Assembly: GCA_963839095.1 (NCBI GenBank)
Contig: CAWIUF010000035.1
Coordinates: 1 to 64,000 of the forward strand
Source of the DNA: Palsa-504 sp963839095
GTDB lineage: Bacteria > Actinomycetota > Actinomycetes > Streptosporangiales > Streptosporangiaceae
Direction: 5' to 3'
DNA: 64,000 bases
Below the pieces are notes generated by a model, which saw nothing but the letters and a program-made list of their open reading frames with translations, ran no database searches and was not told where the DNA came from. Within the stretch, counting starts at the first letter, position 1. The number at the start of each line of letters is the position of its first letter. Shown here in pieces: positions 18,518 through 26,489 of the stretch. The position numbers and the translations under genes are program-made.

Positions 18518-19315
18518 TTACTCCCAGCGGAAGAAGCGGCGGGCGGTGACGCTGAAGACGATCGTGTAGGCGACCAGGACCAGCAGCGGCCGGGCCGGCG
18601 GGAAGCCGGACTGCATGGAGTCCTGGATCGCCTGCACGGCCGCCCCGAGCGGGGAGTAGTCGCTGATGACCTGCAGGACGTGCGGCATCAGGGCGCGGGG
18701 CAGCCACAGGCCGGCGAAGAACATCAGGGGGATGAGGGCCAGGCGGCTGATGGCGTTGACGCTGCCCGCGGTCGGCGCGACCGCCGCGATCAGCAGGCCC
18801 AGGGCGAACAGCCCGGCGATGGCGAGCAGCAGAGACAGGGCCAGGCCGGCCACGCTCTTGGGGTCGGCCGCGCCGAACACGGTGACGCTGAGCACGTTCA
18901 CGATCAGCAGGCTGGTCAGGGCGACACCGGACTGCACCACGACCTGCGCGGCGAGCAGCCAGGACGGGGGCACCGGGGTGGTCGACAGGCGGCGCAGGAC
19001 GCCGAGCTCGCGGTAGGAGACCAGCGGGCCGGGCAGGCCGAGCAGGGTCAGCATGGTCAGCCCGAGCACCATGATGATGGGCAGGTAGACATCGAACAGG
19101 CTGAGCCCGCCCAGGGTCGAGACGACCTGCTGGGACGAGGGGATCTCGCCGAAGATGATCATCAGGATGACCGGGAGGCCGATGCTGCCGATGAGGGGAA
19201 GCGGCGACCGGCGGGCCAGCCGGGCCTCGTTACGCACGATCTGGCCGAACGCGGTTCCGCGTGGTGTCCCGGGCAGCGGGAGCTGCCGCGGCCGTGGCAT
19301 GGCGATGGTGTTCAT
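18518..19315 (-). CDS. ABC-2 type transporter permease (DrrB-like)
   Basis: 265 residues with six hydrophobic segments. The pattern is that of ABC-2 export permeases: an N-terminal cytosolic segment (FGQIVRNEARLARRSPLPL), then ELGVLRRLSTTPVPPSWLLA after helix 2 and GLWLPRALMPHVLQVISDYS before the last helix. ATG 19315 overlaps the stop of the ATPase gene (ATGA). Together they form a DrrAB-like exporter for a hydrophobic compound or drug. The downstream ECF sigma gene on the same strand may be read from a separate promoter. Confidence 0.88.
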   Translation of the reverse strand: MNTIAMPRPRQLPLPGTPRGTAFGQIVRNEARLARRSPLPLIGSIGLPVILMIIFGEIPSSQQVVSTLGGLSLFDVYLPIIMVLGLTMLTLLGLPGPLVSYRELGVLRRLSTTPVPPSWLLAAQVVVQSGVALTSLLIVNVLSVTVFGAADPKSVAGLALSLLLAIAGLFALGLLIAAVAPTAGSVNAISRLALIPLMFFAGLWLPRALMPHVLQVISDYSPLGAAVQAIQDSMQSGFPPARPLLVLVAYTIVFSVTARRFFRWE

Positions 19316-20241
19316 GCCAGCGCCCCTTCGGAGTGCAGATGACTGCCGGTGAGCTTGACGAAGGCGTCCTCGAGGTTCGAGGAGTCGAGCTGGACGTCGC
19401 GGGCGGTCACGCCGGCTTCGTGCAGGGTGAGGATCACCGCGTTGACGAGCTCGCCGCGCCCGGTGACGACGACGTGCTGGCCGGCGTGCTCGAGACCGGT
19501 CACCTCGGGCAGCCCGGTCAGCAGCCGGTCGTCGAACGGGGCCGAGGGCAGGAACCGGACGGTCTTGCCGCCCCGGGCCCGCTCGGCCAGGGCGGCCGGG
19601 GCGTCCAGCGCCACGACCCGGCCGCTGTCGATCAGGGCCACCCGGTCGCAGAGCCGTTCGGCTTCCTCCATGAAGTGGGTGACCAGGACGATCGTCACGC
19701 CGCGGGCGCGGATGCCCTCGATGAGCTGCCAGGTGTCGCGGCGGGCCTGCGGGTCCAGGCCGGTGGTCATCTCGTCGAGCACCGCGACCTTCGGGCGGCC
19801 GATGAGCGCGAGCGCGACCGACAGCCGCTGCCGCTGGCCGCCGGACAGCGACTTGTAGTAGTCCCCGCGCTTGGCGCCGAGCCCGAGCACCTCGATCAGC
19901 TCGTCCACGTCGGCCGGCTCGCGGTAGAAGGACCGGTACTCGGCGAGGATCTCGCCGACCCGCAGCTTGCCGGGCAGCGCGCCCGACTGCAACTGCACGC
20001 CCACGATCTCGTGGATCTCGTCGCGGTCGGTGCGCGGGTCCAGGCCGAGCAGCCGGATCGAGCCCGCGTCCGCGGTCCGGAGCCCGATGGCGCACTCGAC
20101 CGTGGTCGTCTTGCCTGCCCCGTTCGGGCCGAGGATGCCGAAGATCTCCCCCTCGTCGACGGAGAGCGACACGTCGTCCACCGCGACCAGCGGGCCGTAG
20201 GTCTTGCGGAGGTGCCTGATCTCTACTGCTGGCAGTCCCAT
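19312..20241 (-). CDS. ABC transporter ATP-binding protein (DrrA-like)
   Basis: 309 residues. Walker A GPNGAGKTTT (about 38-47), Q-loop GVQLQSGALPGKL, signature LSGGQRQRLSVALAL, Walker B KVAVLDEMTTGLDP and the switch His in VTHFMEE are intact. The C-terminal domain after residue 220 (VRFLPSAPFDDRLLTGLPEV) is the DrrA-type extension. It energises the permease encoded immediately downstream. A well-formed leftward promoter, TTGACG-18-TATCAT (20306 to 20277), lies upstream and overlaps a rightward promoter for the SPFH gene. Confidence 0.92.
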   Translation of the reverse strand: MGLPAVEIRHLRKTYGPLVAVDDVSLSVDEGEIFGILGPNGAGKTTTVECAIGLRTADAGSIRLLGLDPRTDRDEIHEIVGVQLQSGALPGKLRVGEILAEYRSFYREPADVDELIEVLGLGAKRGDYYKSLSGGQRQRLSVALALIGRPKVAVLDEMTTGLDPQARRDTWQLIEGIRARGVTIVLVTHFMEEAERLCDRVALIDSGRVVALDAPAALAERARGGKTVRFLPSAPFDDRLLTGLPEVTGLEHAGQHVVVTGRGELVNAVILTLHEAGVTARDVQLDSSNLEDAFVKLTGSHLHSEGALA

Positions 20242-20252
20242 GACCGCCTCCC

Positions 20253-20306
20253 TTGATCCTGAAAACTGATATCACTATGATAGGCAAGTAGTATCAGGGA
20301 CGTCAA
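20253..20306. promoter_or_regulatory. Overlapping divergent sigma-70-type promoters with an inverted repeat
   Basis: Rightward: TTGATC (20253-20258), 17 bases, TATGAT (20276-20281). Leftward: TTGACG (reverse of 20301-20306), 18 bases, TATCAT (reverse of 20277-20282). The two -10 elements occupy almost the same bases on opposite strands, so polymerases would exclude each other. CTGATA (20266-20271) and TATCAG (20292-20297) form an inverted repeat between the elements, a possible operator. The rightward unit is SPFH plus a small RHH protein; the leftward unit is the ABC exporter. Confidence 0.65.
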
Positions 20307-20321
20307 CTGGAGGTGGTGGTC

Positions 20322-21245
20322 ATGGCCGCGGAGGTCCCGGTGGAGCTGAGCAGTTCCCCGCAGATGTCAGAGCACAAGGCGTGGTCGCGGCCCGGCGTGC
20401 GGGTCCTGGTGGCCGGCGTCGTGCTGATCCTGGCCGGCGGCGCGCTGCTCGGCCTGGGCGCGGCCCTGGGCCCGCACAGCGCGGGCCCGCAGACGCTGAT
20501 CGCGCTGGCCATCGTGGCGTTCATCGCGGCCAACTTCACCCTGCGCGGGCTGACGCCGGTGATATCCGGCGAGGCGCGGGTGGTGCAGCTGTTCGGCCGG
20601 TACCGGGGCACGGTGCGCGATCCGGGGCTGCACTGGGTCAACCCGTTCGCCCGGCGGCTCAAGGTGTCCACCCGGATCCGGAACATGGAGACGGCGACCG
20701 CCAAGGTCAACGACCTCGACGGGAACCCGATCGAGATCGCGGCGGTGGTCGTCTGGCAGGTCCAGGACACGGCGCAGGCGCTGTACGTGGTCGACGACTT
20801 CGAGCGGTTCGTCGCCATCCAGTCCGAGACCGCCGTCCGGCACATCGCGTCGAGCTACTCCTACACCAGCCCGGACGACCTCACCATCTCGCTGCGCGGC
20901 AACGCCGAGGAGGTCACCCAGCAGCTGTCGGAGGAGATCGCCGCCCGGGTCCGGTCGGCCGGCGTGACGATCATCGAGTCGCGGCTGACCCGGCTGTCCT
21001 ACGCTCCGGAGATCGCCCAGGCCATGCTGCGCCAGCAGCAGGCCAGCGCCGTAGTCGGCGCGCGGACGAAGATCGTCGAGGGCGCGGTCGGCATGGTGCA
21101 GCTGGCGCTGCAGCGGCTGCAGGAGGAGAACGTGGTGGAACTGGACGAGGAGCGCAAGGCCGCGATGGTGTCCAACCTGCTCGTGGTGCTGTGCAGCGAG
21201 CAGGCCACCCAGCAGGTCGTCAACACCGGCTCGCTCTACCAGTAA
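20322..21245 (+). CDS. SPFH/Band-7 domain membrane protein
   Basis: 307 residues. Two transmembrane helices (VRVLVAGVVLILAGGALLGL and TLIALAIVAFIAANFTL) are followed by an SPFH domain: GEARVVQLFGRYRGTVRDPG, PFARRLKVSTRIRNMETATA, DGNPIEIAAVVVWQV, then the coiled region PEIAQAMLRQQQASAVVGAR. Such stomatin/prohibitin-like proteins organise membrane microdomains or proteases. ATG 20322 has GGAGGTGG upstream at 20307-20314. The small DNA-binding-like gene follows without a gap, an arrangement I recall from other actinomycetes but cannot verify here. Confidence 0.88.
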   Translation: MAAEVPVELSSSPQMSEHKAWSRPGVRVLVAGVVLILAGGALLGLGAALGPHSAGPQTLIALAIVAFIAANFTLRGLTPVISGEARVVQLFGRYRGTVRDPGLHWVNPFARRLKVSTRIRNMETATAKVNDLDGNPIEIAAVVVWQVQDTAQALYVVDDFERFVAIQSETAVRHIASSYSYTSPDDLTISLRGNAEEVTQQLSEEIAARVRSAGVTIIESRLTRLSYAPEIAQAMLRQQQASAVVGARTKIVEGAVGMVQLALQRLQEENVVELDEERKAAMVSNLLVVLCSEQATQQVVNTGSLYQ

Positions 21246-21465
21246 ATGGCTGAGCGCAAGGGCATCCTGCTGCGGCTGGACCCGGCCGTGCACGACGCGC
21301 TGGCCCGGTGGGCCAATGACGAGCTGCGCAGCACCAATGCCCAGATCGAGTTCCTGCTGCGCCGCGCGCTGACCGAGGCGGGGCGCATGCCGGGCAAGGC
21401 GGGTGAGATGCGCCGCCCCGGCCGGCCGCGCACCCGGCCGGAGGATCGGGAGGATTCCGGATTAG
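21246..21465 (+). CDS. Small Arc-type ribbon-helix-helix protein (end uncertain)
   Basis: Starts at ATG 21246, immediately after the SPFH stop. KGILLRLDPAVHDALARWAN then ELRSTNAQIEFLLRRALTEAG is a typical Arc/MetJ ribbon-helix-helix: a short strand, two helices, and the N-A-Q-I-E turn. A basic tail RRPGRPRTRPEDRED follows. In the given frame there is no stop until 21854, antisense to the TetR gene; a one-base shift gives TAG at 21463-21465, giving about 72 residues, the likely original length. It could regulate the SPFH promoter, although this subclass has no proven role. Confidence 0.65.
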
Positions 21466-22085
21466 CGGGGTTCGGCGCGCCAGTAGACGGCTTTGACCCA
21501 GATGGTGCACAGGGCGTCCAGGGCGCGCTCGTCGTCGAAGGGGACGTCCTTCTCGCCGCCCTGGCCGAGCCAGATGTAGCAGAAGTGCTCCAGCATGGCG
21601 GACAGGGCCGAGGCGGTCATGACCGGATCGACGCCCGGGCAGTAGCCGTCCGCCTGGGCCCGGCGGACGGCGCCCGCGATCCGGGTAATGGCCTCGCCGC
21701 GCAGCTCGAGCCAGCGGTCCCGGAACCGGCCCTCGATCATGGCCGCCTGGAAGATCCCGATCAGCTCGCCGCGGCGCCTGCCGTAGGTGCGCCAGAAGCC
21801 GATCACCGCCTCGCGCAGCGCCTCCTCACCGGACAGCCCGGCCCGGTACGGTAGGGCCGCCAGCGCGGTCGCCTCGGCGTGGAACTCCTCGGCCAGCGCG
21901 ATGAGCAGGTCGGCCTTGGTGTCGTAGTAGTTGTAGAACGAGGCCACGGACCGGCCGGCCGCCGCGGCGATGTCGCTGATCTTGGCGTTGAGGTAGCCGT
22001 CACGGGCGAACACCAGCCGGGCGGCCGCGCGGAAGGCCTCGTCGGTCCGCTGCCCCTTGGGGGTGACCTTCTCCAGGGGCGGCAC
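21462..22085 (-). CDS. TetR family transcriptional regulator
   Basis: 207 residues from GTG 22085 to 21462, intact. The N-terminal HTH is TDEAFRAAARLVFARDGYLN, then KISDIAAAAGRSVASFYNYY with the usual F-Y-N-Y-Y-x-T-K ending. The C-terminal ligand domain includes FWRTYGRRRGELIGIFQAAM. It lies 19 bases after the VOC gene stop on the same strand, so the pair is one transcript. The 28-bp inverted repeat in front of the VOC gene is the obvious candidate operator for autoregulation. The ligand is unknown, probably an aromatic or acyl-CoA compound from the adjacent pathway. Confidence 0.88.
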   Translation of the reverse strand: MPPLEKVTPKGQRTDEAFRAAARLVFARDGYLNAKISDIAAAAGRSVASFYNYYDTKADLLIALAEEFHAEATALAALPYRAGLSGEEALREAVIGFWRTYGRRRGELIGIFQAAMIEGRFRDRWLELRGEAITRIAGAVRRAQADGYCPGVDPVMTASALSAMLEHFCYIWLGQGGEKDVPFDDERALDALCTIWVKAVYWRAEPR

Positions 22086-22104
22086 GGTGCTAGCCGGTGC
22101 TGGG

Positions 22105-22664
22105 CTAAACGGTGCGGTCGGCGGCGGTCTTGGGCTCGTGCCGCACGTCACCGGGCTGGCCCATCTCCCGCCGCCAGCAGGCGAACTCCAGCACGATGCC
22201 GTCCGGGCCCTGGAAGTAGAACGAGCGGACGAACACGCCCGGGGTGCAGTTCCCTGGCCACGCCGGCCTCGCTCTCGTCGTGGTCCAGGATCGGGCTGAC
22301 CGTCACGCCCTTGTTCACCAGCTTGTCGCGGTACTCCAGGAACTTCTCCTCGGGCACGTTGAACGCGATGTGGTTCATCGAGCCGACCGCGCTGGTCCAC
22401 TCCCCCAGGCCGGGCGCGTTCACCGGCGCGGAGATGCCGGGCACTCCTGTCCGGGGCGTCGGGGAACCAGAAGAAGGCCAGCGTGTTGCCGCCGCCCATG
22501 TCGAAGAAGAAGTGCTGGCCCCGGTTGCCGGAGAGCTCGATCGTCTTGACCAGGCGCATGCCCAGGACGTCGGTGTAGAACGCCATCGTCTCCTTCATGT
22601 CCGAGCAGACCAGCGCCAGGTGGTTGACGCCGGCGAGCGCGAATTCCTCGTTCTGCCATTCCAT
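22105..22664 (-). CDS. VOC-family (glyoxalase/extradiol dioxygenase fold) protein, two frame changes
   Basis: About 186 residues. From ATG 22664: GVNHLALVCSDMKETMAFYT, LGMRLVKTIELSGNRGQHFF, then (second frame) GSMNHIAFNVPEEKFLEYRD, then (third frame) FVRSFYFQGPDGIVLEFACW and TAG at 22105. The metal ligand pattern H...H/Q...E (NHLALV, NHIAFN, VLEFA) matches single-domain VOC proteins. Frame changes near 22440 and 22245 break it. RBS GAGGAGG precedes the start. Next to a ring-hydroxylating dioxygenase it may be a ring-cleavage enzyme or lyase; the exact reaction is not deducible. Confidence 0.78.
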
Positions 22665-22686
22665 GGGGTCCTCCTCAGGTTCGTCA

Positions 22687-22714
22687 AAACTAAATCTAAA
22701 CTCAGATTCAGTTT
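22687..22714. promoter_or_regulatory. 28-bp inverted repeat upstream of the VOC-TetR operon
   Basis: Arms AAACTAAATCT (22687-22697) and AGATTCAGTTT (22704-22714) match at 10 of 11 positions around a six-base centre, in the gap between the leftward VOC gene and the rightward IclR gene. It is A/T-rich against a GC-rich background, as promoters are here. TetR encoded in the leftward operon is the likely binder. Confidence 0.65.
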
Positions 22715-22729
22715 CTGGCTAGGGCGGGT

Positions 22730-23531
22730 ATGGTTTCTGCTGTGCAGAAACACCAGGCCGCGCCGGCGTACCCGATCGCGTCGGTGGACAACGCGCTGCG
22801 GCTGCTGGTGCTGTTCCGGGACCGGCCGCGGGTCCGGCTGTCGGAGGCCAGCGAGTACCTGGGGGTCGCGCATTCGACCGCGCACCGGCTGATGGCGATG
22901 CTGGCCTTCCACGGGTTCGTCCGGCAGGAGGCGGACTCGCGGGCCTACGTGGCGGGCCCGGTGCTGACCGAGATCGGCCTGGCCGCGGTGCGCGAGCTCG
23001 ACATCCGGCTGCACGCCCGGCCGGCGCTGGAGCAGCTGGCGGCCGCGCTGGGCGAGACCGTGCACCTGGCCGTGCTCGAGGGCGACAGCGTGCGGTACCT
23101 GGACGCGGTGGAGAGCCCGCGGGCGCTGCGGGTCGCCGCCCGGACCGGCACGACCCTGGCGGCCAACTGCACCGCGTCGGGCAAGGCGCTGCTCGCCGAG
23201 CTGCCCGACGCCCAGGTGACGGTGCTGTTCGGCGGTTCGGCCGGGCCGGGGCTGACCGCGCTGACCGGGCGGTCCATCACCACGCTCTCCGCAGCTGCTG
23301 GCCGAGCTGGGCCGGGTGCGCGAGCGGGGCTGCGCGGTGAACGTCGAGGAGAGCGAGGAAGGGGTCGCCTCGGTGGCGGTGGCGGTGCACGGACCGCGGC
23401 TGGCCCCGGCCGCGGCGCTGGCCGTGTCCGGGCCGGTGTCGCGGATGACCGGGGAGGTCATCGGCCGGATCGAGGCCGCGCTGCGGGAGCGGGCGTCGTG
23501 GCTGGCGGCGCAGCTGGCCCGGGCTACGTAG
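22730..23531 (+). CDS. IclR family transcriptional regulator, one frame change
   Basis: About 267 residues. The winged HTH is ASVDNALRLLVLF then VRLSEASEYLGVAHSTAHRL; the effector domain contains TVHLAVLEGDSVRYLDAVES and AANCTASGKALLAELPD, the IclR signature. Near 23290 the frame changes; the second frame continues LLAELGRVRERGCAVNVEES to TAG/stop at 23531. A perfect palindrome lies inside codons 2-8, so the true start may be the GTG at 22742. The stop abuts the convergent SDR gene. Position and shared operator motif make it the likely regulator of the Rieske dioxygenase operon. Confidence 0.82.
22733..22751. promoter_or_regulatory. Palindrome GTTTCTGC-TGT-GCAGAAAC at the IclR start
   Basis: Perfect 8-bp arms around TGT, directly after the first ATG of the IclR gene. 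The same half-sites GCAGAA and GTTTCTGC recur at 26440-26456 in front of the Rieske dioxygenase operon, which suggests one regulator binds both, most simply IclR itself. Confidence 0.65.
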
Positions 23532-24313
23532 CTATTTGATGCCGACGCCGCCGTCGGAGTGGACGACGGTGCCGGTGATGCCGCGGGCGCGGTCCGAGGC
23601 CAGGAACACGTAGCTGCCCGCGTGGTCCTCGCCGCTGAGCGCGACCTGCAGCGGCGTGCGGCGGCGGAGGTCCTCCTCGCGGCCGGCCGTCGTGCCCAGG
23701 ACCTGCTGGTCCAGGCCCATGCTGCGGGGGCCGGTGAGCTCGGTGCCGAGCGTGCCGCCCGGCGCGACGCCGTTGACCCGCACGTCGGGGGCCAGCTCGT
23801 GGGCGAGCGCGATCACGCAGCCGCGGACGGCGAACTTGGACGCCACGTAGAGGATGCCGCCGCGGCCGGGATAGAAGCCGGAGGTGGAGACGGTCAGTAC
23901 CACCGATGTCCGTGCGCTCTGCGCAGCTCGGGCAGCGCCGCGTGCACGGTGACCAGCTGGCTCTTGACGTTGACGGCGAACATCTCGTCGAAGGCGGCGT
24001 CGAGCTGGTCCTCGGGTATGTCGGCCAGGCCGCGGTAGAAGTCGAAGATGCCGACGCAGTTGACCAGGATGTCCAGGCCGCCGAAGGCCTCGGTGGCATT
24101 GTGCACGGCCGCGCGGGCGTCGGCCATGGCGGTGGCATCACCGTGGCTGATGACGGTGCCGGGGAGGTCGGCGGCCACCCGTTCGGCCTTAATTTTGTCG
24201 ATTTCCAGGGCGGCGACCTGGGCACCTTCCGCCTGAAACGCACTCAGGACGGCCCGGCCGATGCCGGAGCCCGCGCCGGCGACGAGGGCGCGCTTGCCGT
24301 CCAGCCAGCCCAT
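23532..24313 (-). CDS. SDR dehydrogenase, cis-dihydrodiol dehydrogenase (BphB)-like, one frame change
   Basis: About 260 residues. LDGKRALVAGAGSGIGRAVL is the nucleotide site (TGxxxGIG type), LDILVNCVGIFDFYRG carries the NxxG segment, and YVASKFAVRG is the catalytic YxxxK; VRVNGVAPGGTLGTELTG is the form of the PG motif seen in BphB/NahB-type enzymes. The frame changes near 23905 between the halves. It follows the dioxygenase genes on the same strand (one-base TGATG overlap with the 70-residue gene), so it should rearomatise the cis-dihydrodiol to a catechol. The specific aromatic substrate is unknown. Confidence 0.82.
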
Positions 24314-24525
24314 CAGGGTTCCTCCGGTCCGTGCGGGGTGGCCAGGAGCCTGGTGAAGAACTCGTGGTCCTGCCAGGTCAGGGCCTCGAGCTCGAGCGGG
24401 CAGAGCAGGATCTGGCGGCCCGAGGCGGGGACCGAGATGCGCAGCCGGACGCCGTTGCGGGTTTGCACCGGCTCCACGACGACCTCGCTGAACTCGTTGC
24501 CGAGCCTGATCTCCTCGTCGTTCAC
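24313..24525 (-). CDS. 70-residue conserved-looking protein inside the dioxygenase operon
   Basis: GTG 24525 to TGA 24313. The sequence has a strand-rich pattern: LGNEFSEVVVEPVQTRNGVR, LRISVPASGRQILLCPLELE, then ALTWQDHEFFTRLL. It overlaps the beta-subunit stop (GTGA) and the SDR start (TGATG), so it is translated in lock-step with the dioxygenase. There is no CxxC or ferredoxin motif, so it is not the electron donor. I do not recognise a named family; its fixed place suggests an accessory or assembly role for the oxygenase. Confidence 0.65.
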   Translation of the reverse strand: MNDEEIRLGNEFSEVVVEPVQTRNGVRLRISVPASGRQILLCPLELEALTWQDHEFFTRLLATPHGPEEP

Positions 24526-25040
24526 AGGAACACCGCCAGGTTCTGGGTGCGGATCACGGCCTCGTCGGCGGTGATCTCGCGGCGGGCCAGCTTCAGGCCT
24601 GCTTCGGTCTCCCTGAGCAGGTCGGCGCGGCCGGCCGAGAGCAGGTCGGCGTCGCGGGTGTCGCCGCGGCTGCGGAACAGCAGCAGGGCGGACTCGACCT
24701 CGAGCCCGTCGTCGTGGCGGAAGGTGCGGACGTTGGTGACGAAGTGCCGGGTCCGCGACGGCGGGTCCTCGGTCCAGGCGTGGTCGGTGGCCAGCCGCTG
24801 GACCCGCTTGCGCAGCGCGTACATGTCCTCGTCGAAGTGGCCCATGCCGGGCTGTGTCGCTGAGGCGCGCCGCGGGCGGTCGTCACCCGGACCGGCATCA
24901 GGTAGCGGATGTCCTCGGTACAGCAGGTCCAGCCAGCCCGGGTAGTCGGCGGCGTCGAGCAGGGCCGCCTCCTCGACCAGGAACTGGTGCGCGGCCTGGT
25001 GGGCCGGGTCGCCGTACGGGAGCGGTCTTTGTTTGCTCAT
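24522..25040 (-). CDS. Ring-hydroxylating dioxygenase beta subunit, two compensating frame changes
   Basis: About 172 residues of the BphE/NahAd cone-fold small subunit, structural partner of the Rieske alpha subunit. PAHQAAHQFLVEEAALLDAA and YPGWLDLL open the protein; FDEDMYALRKRVQRLATDHA, WTEDPPSRTRHFVTNVR and AVIRTQNLAVFL close it, all typical. Between about 24845 and 24920 the frame is displaced; the other frame reads RYLMPVRVTTARGAPQRHSP as expected. ATG 25040 overlaps the alpha stop (ATGA). Confidence 0.85.
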   Translation of the reverse strand: MSKQRPLPYGDPAHQAAHQFLVEEAALLDAADYPGWLDLLYRGHPLPDAGPGDDRPRRASATQPGMGHFDEDMYALRKRVQRLATDHAWTEDPPSRTRHFVTNVRTFRHDDGLEVESALLLFRSRGDTRDADLLSAGRADLLRETEAGLKLARREITADEAVIRTQNLAVFL

Positions 25041-26402
25041 CGGGCTACGCCCAGGTCGGTTTTGGCCTGCGGGCCGGGCTCGCGCTCGAGGTGGTCGCTC
25101 CACTGGCTCAGCCAGTGGCGCTGGCCGTACTCGCCGAAGCCCTGGTAGGCGACGCCGGGCCCGGCGAAGTTCGCGATCGGCGGCTTGAGCGGCTTGCCGT
25201 CCGGGGCCAGGCCCATCCGGCTGTTGAGGTTCAGCCGCCGCGCCATCGACCCGGTGGCCATGTCGGTGATCGACACCCAGTTCTCCACGTCGTCCTGCTC
25301 GAACATGCCCGAGATGCCGAAGCACATCAGGTAGGCCTTGTAGGAGGCTTTCTTGAACTCCTCCGGGGCCGCGGCGTCGACCGCGAACCAGGACAGCACC
25401 TCGGTTTCGCGTTGCGCTGATCGGCTGCCACTGGCGCAGGGAGATGAAGGGCGCGACGGTGCCTTGGTCGTCGATCTGGGGCCAGTTGTGGACCAGGCTC
25501 AGGTTCGGGAACAGGGTGGCGGCGGAGACCATGAAGCCGCTTTCTGCTACGAGGGCTTTCTGCGGTCCGACCAGGTCTGTTGCCATGGCCGGGATCATCG
25601 CGTCCGGGTAGCCCACGTAGCGGAGCTGGCTGGCGAAGTCGCCGCCGGGCGGCAGCTTGTAGGTGGTGCCGGCGCCGGGCCGGCCTGGTAGAGGGCGCCT
25701 TCCTTGCGCTTGTTCGCCTTCGGCTCGCGGAACAGGCCGATCTCGACCACGCTGGCGTGGGTGTGCGGCGTGTGGTAGCTGTCGCCGGCGAAGTTCTCCG
25801 CGCCGATCTTCCAGTTGGCCTTGACCCGCCAGCGCTGCGGGCCGCTGAGCTGGATGCCGGCCGGGCTCTGGTTGACGTAGAAGTCCAGGTAGAACGCGAA
25901 GTCGCCGAGGTAGTCGCTCAGCTGTCGGGGCGTTCGGGTCCAGGCTCACGAAGATCAGGCCGCGGTAGGTGTCCATTGCCGGGGCGGGCAGCAGCCGCTG
26001 GTCCTGGCGGGCGAAGCCGTCCTCGCCGCCGTAGGCGTCCTCGTGGAAGGGCAGGCCGGCCAGGCGGCCGTCGTTGCGGTAGGTCCAGGCGTGGTAGGGG
26101 CAGCGGAAGTGGCTCGCGTTGCCCATTTCGGCCCGGCACACCTGCATGCCGCGGTGCAGGCACATGTTGAACATGACCCTGACGGTTTTTGCCTCGTCCC
26201 GGACCACGATGAACGAGTCGTTCAGCACCCGGCGGACCACGTAGTCGCCGGGATCGGGGATCTCGGACTCGTGCGCCAGGTACACCCAGGACCGGGCGAA
26301 CAGGCGGTCGCGTTCCAGCGCGAAGATCTCCGGGTCGCCGTAGACGTGCGCCGGGATCATGCCCCGCCGCACCTGGCTGACCACGGCGGCAACGTCGATC
26401 AT
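25037..26402 (-). CDS. Rieske non-heme iron ring-hydroxylating dioxygenase alpha subunit, about three frame changes
   Basis: About 454 residues. The Rieske centre is C81-L-H83 ... C101-P-Y-H104. The mononuclear iron site lies in a displaced stretch (about 25690-25922), where the other frame reads WKIGAENFAGDSYHTPHTHA, giving the bridging Asp and two His ligands. A further change near 25420 joins the final LSWFAVDAAAPEEFKKASYK. It should add O2 to an aromatic ring to give a cis-dihydrodiol, with electrons from a ferredoxin and reductase not seen in this window. Likely class: biphenyl/PAH/phthalate-like; substrate uncertain. The promoter region carries an IclR-type palindrome. Confidence 0.88.
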
Positions 26403-26438
26403 GGTTTTCCTCTTGCTGATATGGCCGGGAGTCTGTCC

Positions 26439-26457
26439 TGCAGAAGTCGTTTCTGCA
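26439..26457. promoter_or_regulatory. Palindrome TGCAGAA-GTCGT-TTCTGCA before the dioxygenase operon
   Basis: Perfect 7-bp arms in the gap between the leftward dioxygenase (start 26402) and the rightward LLM oxidoreductase (start 26490). It contains the half-site GTTTCTGC (26449-26456) and GCAGAA (26440-26445), the same half-sites as the palindrome at the IclR start, in the opposite order. Confidence 0.65.
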
Positions 26458-26489
26458 AGGATACGATGCGGGCGAAAGGCAGGCGCGGG

